Source: an uncultured Bacteroidales bacterium
Lineage (GTDB): Bacteria > Bacteroidota > Bacteroidia > Bacteroidales > Paludibacteraceae
Direction: 5' to 3'
Length of the DNA stretch: 6,467 nt
Assembly: GCA_946615455.1 (NCBI GenBank)
Contig: CAMOHN010000058.1
Location: 1-6,467 of the forward strand
Below the pieces are notes generated by a model. The model was not told the DNA's origin. It was given only the letters and a program-made list of their open reading frames with translations, and did no database searches. Of this stretch, positions 1 to 5,391 are shown piece by piece (positions within the stretch are counted from its first letter, which is position 1; every line of letters begins with the position of its first letter). Both the position numbers and the translations under genes were made by a program.

Positions 1-53
1 CTGCAACCCCCACATCCGTAGTGTGGTACTCTATTCAGTTGAGCTAATGGACC
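1..53 (-). tRNA. tRNA-Arg (anticodon ACG), 3' part missing at the window edge
   Basis: Read on the minus strand, the gene begins at position 53 with a 7-nt acceptor strand GGTCCAT. It continues with TA (U8, A9), a D arm opening GCTC and closing GAGT, and an anticodon stem CCACA/TGTGG around the loop CTACGGA. The anticodon ACG (positions 19-17) decodes CGN arginine codons after A34 is edited to inosine. A variable region GGGTT and the first four bases of the T stem (GCAG) follow before the window ends, so the T loop, 3' acceptor strand and any CCA are not seen. The cloverleaf was folded by eye. A Bacteroidetes-type promoter lies about 45 nt upstream. Confidence 0.92.
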
Positions 54-99
54 AATTGCTTTCGCTACAAAAGACACTCTTTTATCTCAAAAGCGGGTG

Positions 100-131
100 C
101 AAAAGTATAGCAGTTTGGCGAACTGACCAAA
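100..131 (-). promoter_or_regulatory. Bacteroidetes-type promoter for tRNA-Arg
   Basis: On the minus strand there is a -33 box TTTG (131-128), a 20-nt spacer, then a -7 box TACTTTTG (107-100) matching TAnnTTTG exactly. The known primary sigma (SigABfr) promoter in Bacteroides uses TTTG and TAnnTTTG with a spacer of about 19-21 nt. Transcription would start around 90-95, giving a leader of roughly 40 nt before the tRNA. A-rich and T-rich tracts at 143-158 lie just upstream and could act as an UP-like element. Confidence 0.65.
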
Positions 132-197
132 TCTGCAATGCATTTTTTTGAAAAAAAGTTTATATTTCCCTAATTATCAACAACTCAAATCGCAACA

Positions 198-806
198 TTA
201 TCCTAATAAGGCAAACAGAAGCGGAATGAGGATGCCGATGAGCAGTTCAATGCCTCCTATTCCACACAGTCCGTGCTTGCCGTTGAGCATGAACAAACCC
301 GTGAGGATGATGACAATGAGAGAAACAGCAAAAATGTCGCTGAACCATGTCCATGCCCGATTGGGATTGTAGTGCAGGCGAGAGAGAGCACCTATGATAG
401 GGCGTTTGTGCACCTGCTCCAGGAGTGCCTGACCGGAAGAGAGATTGACCACCAGACTGCTATTGCCTTTGAGAAATACCTTGAGAGTAGCCGAATCAGG
501 ACAATAGTGTTGAATATAGGCATTTTTGAGTGAGCCGTCGGGCATTGCCTCATCCAATAGACCATCTACGCGCTCACGCGACAATTCAGAGCGCGACAGC
601 GGGGTAAGGTTCAGTTCGGTTCGCTCGATCGAATACTGGCTATTGAAGGTATTCTTATGGTTGAGAAAGATACCGCTGACGGCATAGACGAGCAACATAC
701 CGGCGAAGACATAGCCGAGGTCGCGGTGGATGACGCGCATGCACTTGCGAAACAAGACTCCACGCGAAGGCAGAGTCTTGGAAGGTTGAGTGTTTGGTGT
801 ATCCAT
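198..806 (-). CDS. PepSY-associated TM-helix inner-membrane protein
   Basis: This 202-residue protein shows a first membrane helix at about residues 29-49, preceded by the basic sequence RKCMRVIHRDLGY and ending SGIFLNH. A soluble loop of about 100 residues follows, then helices at about 155-175 and 182-201. The HRDLGYVFAG...SGIxLNH signature is typical of PepSY-associated TM helix proteins, which in larger relatives take part in iron or siderophore reduction or in membrane electron transfer. His27, His50 and His145 (RLHYNP) lie near the predicted membrane edges and could be heme or metal ligands, but that is inference. The start ATG overlaps the stop of the upstream lipoprotein gene by one base (TAATG), which supports this start and indicates translational coupling. 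No convincing terminator follows the stop, and the tRNA-Arg promoter begins 66 nt beyond it. Substrate is unknown. Confidence 0.87.
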   Translation of the reverse strand: MDTPNTQPSKTLPSRGVLFRKCMRVIHRDLGYVFAGMLLVYAVSGIFLNHKNTFNSQYSIERTELNLTPLSRSELSRERVDGLLDEAMPDGSLKNAYIQHYCPDSATLKVFLKGNSSLVVNLSSGQALLEQVHKRPIIGALSRLHYNPNRAWTWFSDIFAVSLIVIILTGLFMLNGKHGLCGIGGIELLIGILIPLLFALLG

Positions 807-1255
807 TACTCGGTGATTATCTCATAGGAAACAGCCTCTGCATAGTAGCGTCGAATGGCTTTCTTGGATGTCTCGCAGCCATCACCGCCTTCGCCATGTT
901 CCAGCCCATCGGATACTTGTTCAACGCCCTCAGGCAGCACTTCTTGTGCACGGATTATTCCTTTTACACGCACGATATTGTTGAGGCACTCCGGTGCAAA
1001 ATTGCCCATGGAAGCACCCTCAACACGCAGCAAACGCGATTCGTCCGAACCGATAAGAAACGCCTTTCTGCCCCCGTGTTTGCACAAATGAGCACATACG
1101 CCTTGGAACAGGATGGTGTCGCCCGTAAGCGAATCGGCAGCGGCATAGACTTCATCGATGGTATAGATACGTTGTTCGGGTTGTGCCGTTTGCTTGGTGC
1201 AGGCAACTGAAAAAACAGCAACGGCTATAAGCAGAATGGAAAGAACTTTTTTCAT
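806..1255 (-). CDS. Small lipoprotein with CxHxCxHGG motif, function unknown
   Basis: The protein has 149 residues from the ATG at 1255. I chose this start because MKK plus a hydrophobic stretch ending FSVAC gives a lipoprotein signal peptide with the lipidated Cys at 19. The reading frame stays open for 91 more codons upstream, but those run antiparallel-frame through the end of proS and encode low-quality arginine-rich sequence. The mature part holds a compact domain (about residues 30-115) with C54, H56, C58, H60, G61, G62 followed by RKAFLIGSD, and a further C90. The alternating hydrophobic pattern (DTILFQG, LLRVEG, IVRVKGII) suggests a small OB-like beta fold. The Cys/His cluster could bind a metal or heme; this is inference. 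A histidine and glycine-rich segment with a Cys (C127) follows. It starts 47 nt after the proS stop, so co-transcription with proS is likely, and it is coupled to the PepSY-TM gene downstream. Confidence 0.82.
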   Translation of the reverse strand: MKKVLSILLIAVAVFSVACTKQTAQPEQRIYTIDEVYAAADSLTGDTILFQGVCAHLCKHGGRKAFLIGSDESRLLRVEGASMGNFAPECLNNIVRVKGIIRAQEVLPEGVEQVSDGLEHGEGGDGCETSKKAIRRYYAEAVSYEIITE

Positions 1256-1302
1256 AGGGATAATGTGTATAATTAAGAAGTTTGATTTATGTTTGATAGC
1301 AT

Positions 1303-2793
1303 TCAATAGGCAATAGCAAATACTACGCGCTTTTGGCTGGGGCGACCGGTAACCATGCACTGTCCGGGTTCTTCGGTGTAGCCGGGCAGAGCATGCAGCG
1401 GAATGCAGCGAATAGTGGCTTTTGTTTCGTTTTTGATTTTCTCTTCCGTCTCGGATGTTCCGTCCCAATGGCATAGCAAGAAGCCGCCTTTCTGAATCTC
1501 GGTCTTGAACTCGTCGTAGGAGTCGCAAGTGCGGATGTGAGCCGTGCGGAAATTGAGGGCTTTTTGGTAGCAGTTCTGCTGAATGTCTTTAAGCAATTGC
1601 TTGATATGCTCTACGATGCCTTCAAGTGGCAGGGTCTCTTTAGTGAGCGTGTCACGGCGTGCCACCTCAATGGTGCGGTTCTCCAAATCGCGTGCGCCCA
1701 TAGCAAGGCGAACAGGAATACCTTTGAGTTCGTAAGAGGCGAACTTGAAGCCCGGAGACGATTGGTCAGAAGTATCCACCTTGATGCGTATGCCGGCAGC
1801 ACGGAGTTGGTCGGCAAGCGGGTCAAGCACCTCCATAAGACGAGCCAAGTCGTCTGCTTTCTTGAAAATAGGTACAATCACTACCTCAATAGGCGCGAGA
1901 GCCGGTGGCAAGACGAGACCGTTGTCGTCGGAGTGAGTCATTATGAGTGCACCCATCAAACGGGTAGAAACACCCCAAGAGGTGGCCCATACATACTCGT
2001 ACTTATTCTCTTTGGAGAGGAACTGCACATCAAATGACTTGGCGAAGTTCTGGCCGAGGAAGTGCGATGTGCCTGCTTGCAAGGCTTTTCCGTCCTGCAT
2101 CATGGCTTCGATGCAATAAGTATTGAGCGCACCTGCAAAGCGCTCGTTGGGAGACTTGACACCCTTAATAACGGGTATAGCCATGATGTTCTCCGCAAAG
2201 TCGGCATAGACATCGAGCATACGGCGGGCATAGTCCTCGGCCTCTTCTTTGGTTGCGTGGGCTGTATGTCCTTCTTGCCATAGGAACTCGGCGGTACGAA
2301 GGAACAGGCGAGTACGCATTTCCCAACGCATCACGTTGCACCACTGGTTGCACAGGATAGGCAGATCACGATAGGAGGAAATCCAGTTTTTATAAGTGGA
2401 CCAGATGATGGTTTCCGAAGTGGGACGAATAATGAGTTCCTCTTCGAGTTTGGCATTGGGGTCCACCACTACGCCTTTGCCGTTTGGATCGTTCATGAGG
2501 CGATGGTGCGTTACCACGGCGCACTCTTTGGCGAAGCCTTCCACATGCTCTGCCTCACGGCTGAGGAAGGATTTGGGTATCAACAAAGGGAAATAAGCGT
2601 TTTGCACACCTTGCTCTTTGAAGCGGCGGTCCAGTTCGTGCTGAATGGTCTCCCAGATAGCGTACCCATAGGGTTTGATGACCATGCAACCGCGAACGGC
2701 ACTTTGTTCGGCAAGGTCGGCCTTGACTACCAATTCGTTATACCATTTACTGTAGTCTTCTTGACGGGAAGTAAGTTTTTGAAAATTTGCCAT
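1303..2793 (-). CDS. proS: Prolyl-tRNA synthetase, archaeal/eukaryotic type
   Basis: The enzyme charges tRNA-Pro with proline using ATP in the cytoplasm (class IIa aminoacyl-tRNA synthetase). At 496 residues it has no room for the roughly 180-residue editing insertion of the usual bacterial form, so it belongs to the shorter archaeal/eukaryotic-like group common in Bacteroidetes. Visible elements are RPTSET (123-128, active site), motif 2 with RTRLFLRTAEFLWQEGHTAH (160-179), a TSHFLGQNFAKSF segment (242-254), motif 3 with STRLMGALIMTHSDDNGLVLPP (276-297), an anticodon-binding domain at about 302-405, and the extra C-terminal domain ending in Tyr496. In that domain C441, C463 and C479 remain, but the four-Cys zinc site of archaeal enzymes is not complete. 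The ATG at 2793 gives the expected MANFQKLTSRQEDYSKWYNELV start. A hairpin ends 12 nt before it. The lipoprotein gene follows after 47 nt. Confidence 0.97.
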   Translation of the reverse strand: MANFQKLTSRQEDYSKWYNELVVKADLAEQSAVRGCMVIKPYGYAIWETIQHELDRRFKEQGVQNAYFPLLIPKSFLSREAEHVEGFAKECAVVTHHRLMNDPNGKGVVVDPNAKLEEELIIRPTSETIIWSTYKNWISSYRDLPILCNQWCNVMRWEMRTRLFLRTAEFLWQEGHTAHATKEEAEDYARRMLDVYADFAENIMAIPVIKGVKSPNERFAGALNTYCIEAMMQDGKALQAGTSHFLGQNFAKSFDVQFLSKENKYEYVWATSWGVSTRLMGALIMTHSDDNGLVLPPALAPIEVVIVPIFKKADDLARLMEVLDPLADQLRAAGIRIKVDTSDQSSPGFKFASYELKGIPVRLAMGARDLENRTIEVARRDTLTKETLPLEGIVEHIKQLLKDIQQNCYQKALNFRTAHIRTCDSYDEFKTEIQKGGFLLCHWDGTSETEEKIKNETKATIRCIPLHALPGYTEEPGQCMVTGRPSQKRVVFAIAY

Positions 2794-2805
2794 TTTTGCG
2801 TAAAT

Positions 2806-2828
2806 GAAGCGGCAAACGATGCCGCTTC
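2806..2828 (-). terminator. Perfect 9-bp hairpin between envelope operon and proS
   Basis: Minus-strand sequence GAAGCGGCA - TCGTT - TGCCGCTTC forms a perfect 9-bp stem with a 5-nt loop. It lies 33 nt after the stop codon of the outer-membrane barrel gene, the usual place for an intrinsic terminator. The tail on the minus strand (ATTTACGCAAAAATG) has only a short T run, so termination may be partial. The hairpin ends 12 nt before the proS ATG, leaving no room for a promoter between the two, so any proS transcript starting upstream carries it in its leader. It may therefore be a leader structure rather than, or as well as, a terminator. Confidence 0.5.
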
Positions 2829-2860
2829 GTTAGTGATTATGTAATTAACAAGAATGTTTA

Positions 2861-3814
2861 TTAGTACATCCACAGGCGATTACCGCGTCTGCGGTCACGG
2901 TTGGTGGGATAGCCCGAGCACATGACACAGCCGTACTTGACACCCGAAGCGAAGACGAAGGTCAGTTTGATGCCGGCATACATATTGCGTACGGGCGAAG
3001 TGGCGGCATTGGAGGAGAGGTAGTCCACCATTTTCAAGCCGGATGTCATATCAGCATTGTTGGTGTATTGTTGCGGATAGGAGAGCATCGGGTTGTCTGA
3101 CTTCATGCGGTCGTCCAAGATGTTGACATCGGCAAAGGCAGCCACTCGGAAGAAATTGTCGGTTGCACCGCGCGACTCGCCGTTGAGCGGGAACTCGGCA
3201 CCCAGTTCGACTGAGCCTGCCACATTGACTTTCATTGAGGTACGATCATTGGTGCTGAGCGCATAGTCGGAGAAGAAACCATGGTTGGGCATGCCGGCAA
3301 AGGGGTCATAGAACTCTTTGTATATACCCACAGCCGAATAGGTCGCCTCCGCCTTATATGAATTGAGGACATTAAGGTTGAGTTTGGCACCGGCAAGGAA
3401 ATAGAAATGTCCCACATGTGCACCTACCATCAAGGGTACTTGCATAGCCATGGTGGTATATCGGTCGCGTCGACCGGTCTGTATGTACTGATAGTCAAAC
3501 AGTCCGTCTACGGATTGGGCATCGATTTGGTTAGCGAGGGTGAAAGTGGCATCGTCGATGCGCAGTCCCGACTGGGCATACTTGGCTCCCAATCCGACTT
3601 GGAAGAGGAATGCGCCTGCGCTTCGCCATTCGTAGCCGATGCCCAGACCACCTCCTCCGCCGAGTCCCATTTTGGCACCCGGTGTGGAGCCGATGTAGTT
3701 GGAGACACCGCCATTGGCCCACACCACAAAACTGTGAGCACCAAGGTTATCCGCTGCCGCTGCTGTCAATGGGAGCAACATAGAGCAGAGGACAAGAAGG
3801 TAAGTGTGTTTCAT
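2861..3814 (-). CDS. Outer-membrane beta-barrel protein, paralogue of the adjacent OmpA barrel
   Basis: From the ATG at 3814 the protein has 317 residues; an in-frame TTG two codons earlier is a poorer start. A signal peptide MKHTYLLVLCSMLLPLTAAA with AxA cleavage near residue 20-21 directs export. The rest is alternating beta-strand sequence rich in Gly and aromatic residues (GGGGGLGIGYEW, FYFLAGAKLNLNVL, RNMYAGIKLTFVF), as in outer-membrane barrels. Blocks such as MQVPLMVGAHVGHFYFLAGAKL and FYDPFAGMPNHGFFSDY align by eye with IPIMVGADYRGFYGMVGMRIG and IDPYTDMLNHDLYSDN of the upstream OmpA-family protein, so the two look like tandem paralogues; this one lacks the OmpA domain. After the apparent last strand (about 278-288) there is a basic tail of about 28 residues with CVMC (296-299). 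It starts 30 nt after the OmpA gene, probably in the same operon. No specific function is recognised, and the PorP/SprF signature is not seen. Confidence 0.85.
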   Translation of the reverse strand: MKHTYLLVLCSMLLPLTAAAADNLGAHSFVVWANGGVSNYIGSTPGAKMGLGGGGGLGIGYEWRSAGAFLFQVGLGAKYAQSGLRIDDATFTLANQIDAQSVDGLFDYQYIQTGRRDRYTTMAMQVPLMVGAHVGHFYFLAGAKLNLNVLNSYKAEATYSAVGIYKEFYDPFAGMPNHGFFSDYALSTNDRTSMKVNVAGSVELGAEFPLNGESRGATDNFFRVAAFADVNILDDRMKSDNPMLSYPQQYTNNADMTSGLKMVDYLSSNAATSPVRNMYAGIKLTFVFASGVKYGCVMCSGYPTNRDRRRGNRLWMY

Positions 3815-3844
3815 ATACAAAGAGTATTCGTTAATCGTAGGGTA

Positions 3845-5374
3845 TTAGGGTTGAGGAGGTGTCCCGGCTTGCGGGTTGGAACCCGCAGCCGGTATAATCT
3901 CCATGTGTTGTTCAATGATGATTTCGTCAAAGACGACTTCCACGCGACGGTTCTCGGCTCGACCTTGGGCAGTTGAATTGTCCGCTATGGGTTCGGACTC
4001 GCCCTTACCAATGGTCTTGATGCGGTCACCGTTGATGCCACGTTTAACCAGTTCTGCCTTGACAGACTCTACGCGACCCTGACTGAGACGCTGGTTGTAA
4101 GCCTCGGTGCCCACATTGTCGGTATGTCCGATGAGGGTGATGTTGGCATTGGGGTGCTTGGCGAGCAGTTCAGCCAATTCATTGAGTGCCTCATCGCTGG
4201 TGTGACGGATGGTGGTCTTGTCAGTATCGAAATAGAGGTTGTCCATTATGATGGTGTCGCCGCTATAGATGGTATCGCCGTTATAGACGATGGTATCCAT
4301 CGGCACTTCAGGCACAATGGTATCGACCACTTGCTCAATAACAGGCTGGGGTTTCTTTTTCTTTTTACGTTTCTTCTTCTCTTTGATGACGGGTGTATCA
4401 TAGAGTTCGTAATAGACATTGAAGCGCACACCTACATTCCACGGCAGCATTTTGCCGGATGCCAATTGTGCATCAGTGGTCAGCGAGCGCACATCGGTTA
4501 TGTTGACCCCGCTTTGATCGTAGAACGAAGCACCTTGTGCAGGCATCTGATTGCGGAACTCGCTCACACCGATGTTGGCATACATGGCCACCTCATAGTG
4601 GAGCAGTTGGGTGAAGGGTACATTGGTTTTGGGTTTCTGCTTACCGGTCTGTTTGACGGGATCGGGGACGGGAGCCTTGGACGCTAACCAGCGGTCAAGG
4701 TTATAGCCTATCTCGACAGCCACCTGGGGGTTAAGCATTTTGAGGTCCAGCTTGCCGTTTTGTGCCATGTTGTCACTATAGAGGTCATGGTTGAGCATGT
4801 CGGTATAGGGGTCGATACCTTTGTCATCGGTGATGATACGATTGAACTCGGTATTGAGGGCATAGCTCTTCATAAGTGGCAGTCCGATGCGCATACCGAC
4901 CATGCCATAGAAACCGCGATAGTCAGCACCGACCATGATGGGAATACCGACTTCGAAGGTGTGTTGTTTCTCGTTGAGTCGAGTGAAATCGAGATGGTAG
5001 TGGCACAAGTCGGGTTGAAGCAGGTCATAGTCCTTGGTGAACTTGCCGTTCATGCTGTTGCCGGCATACACTGCGTCAATACCCGCCGTTAGACGGAAGA
5101 GACGGTACTCCATCTTGTAGCGTGCTTCCAGACCGAAATGGGCACCACCGGGCACATTAAGGTCAGTTTTGCCGAGGTTGAACTGGCTATAACCGGCTTT
5201 CAGACCGAGGCCGACATAATTGATGGATTTGTTGTAGGTTTGTCGGTTCTGCTGCCATGCGCGATTGGTAAGCGAAGTGGTGTATTCGGCATAGACACCT
5301 AAGACGGGAAGGCAGGCGACCAACAAGGTAAAGACTGCTTTAGAAAAACTCATATTGCGTTTCATTTTCTTCAT
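3845..5374 (-). CDS. OmpA-family outer-membrane protein with N-terminal barrel and peptidoglycan-binding domain
   Basis: This 509-residue protein likely anchors the outer membrane to peptidoglycan. A signal peptide (to about residue 29, VYA|EY) precedes a beta-barrel region at about 50-325, interrupted by a Pro/Lys segment at 233-252. A strongly basic linker KEKKKRKKKKK (331-341) and four DTI repeats (351, 360, 367, 373) lead into an OmpA C-terminal domain at about 375-486. That domain shows NLYFDTDKTTIR, GHTDNVGTEAYNQRLSQGR and NRRVEVVF; D419 and R434 match the residues that bind diaminopimelate in known OmpA domains. A Pro-rich tail closes the protein. The start is uncertain: ATGs occur at residues 1 (5374), 4 (5365) and 8 (5353). 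A purine-rich AGAAAGAAAGGA touches the first ATG but is ideally spaced for the second, and all three give a signal peptide. It lies 17 nt after the T9SS-type gene and 30 nt before its barrel paralogue. Confidence 0.92.
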   Translation of the reverse strand: MKKMKRNMSFSKAVFTLLVACLPVLGVYAEYTTSLTNRAWQQNRQTYNKSINYVGLGLKAGYSQFNLGKTDLNVPGGAHFGLEARYKMEYRLFRLTAGIDAVYAGNSMNGKFTKDYDLLQPDLCHYHLDFTRLNEKQHTFEVGIPIMVGADYRGFYGMVGMRIGLPLMKSYALNTEFNRIITDDKGIDPYTDMLNHDLYSDNMAQNGKLDLKMLNPQVAVEIGYNLDRWLASKAPVPDPVKQTGKQKPKTNVPFTQLLHYEVAMYANIGVSEFRNQMPAQGASFYDQSGVNITDVRSLTTDAQLASGKMLPWNVGVRFNVYYELYDTPVIKEKKKRKKKKKPQPVIEQVVDTIVPEVPMDTIVYNGDTIYSGDTIIMDNLYFDTDKTTIRHTSDEALNELAELLAKHPNANITLIGHTDNVGTEAYNQRLSQGRVESVKAELVKRGINGDRIKTIGKGESEPIADNSTAQGRAENRRVEVVFDEIIIEQHMEIIPAAGSNPQAGTPPQP

Positions 5375-5385
5375 CCTTTCTTTCT
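5374..5385 (-). promoter_or_regulatory. Purine-rich ribosome-binding site ahead of the OmpA-family gene
   Basis: Minus-strand AGAAAGAAAGGA runs directly into the first ATG (5374-5372), overlapping its A, but leaves 8 nt before the second in-frame ATG (5365-5363). If it acts as a Shine-Dalgarno sequence, translation begins at MKRNMSFSK rather than MKKMKRN. Bacteroidetes often initiate without Shine-Dalgarno pairing, so the point is not settled. It is the clearest AGGA-like sequence before any start in the window. Confidence 0.4.
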
Positions 5386-5391
5386 ACAACC

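Noticed and set aside
143..158. T7-GA-A7 near-palindrome after the PepSY-TM gene as a terminator
   Set aside because: It lacks a GC-containing stem and has almost no loop, so a stable terminator hairpin is not credible; it may only be an AT-rich element upstream of the tRNA promoter.
794..1210. Plus-strand open frame of 138 codons
   Set aside because: It is the complement of the lipoprotein gene; no start signal or domain supports it.
1288..1295. Plus-strand TATGTTTG matching the -7 box of Bacteroidetes promoters
   Set aside because: There is no TTTG box 19-21 nt upstream and no plus-strand gene to be transcribed; a chance match in an AT-rich gap.
1256..1528. N-terminal extension of the lipoprotein reading frame by 91 codons to an ATG at 1528
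   Set aside because: It overlaps the 3' end of proS in another frame, encodes arginine-rich sequence without family features, and would bury the obvious lipoprotein signal peptide that begins at the ATG at 1255.
1537..2037. Plus-strand open frame of 166 codons
   Set aside because: It lies entirely opposite proS, a strongly conserved gene, and its translation shows no family features.
3407..3976. Plus-strand open frame of 189 codons
   Set aside because: It lies opposite two well-supported outer-membrane protein genes, has no recognisable domain and no promoter, and is explained as the complement of their codons.
4124..4687. Plus-strand open frame of 187 codons with hydrophobic, phenylalanine-rich segment
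   Set aside because: The FLFLFTFLLLF stretch is simply the complement of the lysine-rich linker codons of the OmpA-family gene, so the apparent membrane segment is an artefact.
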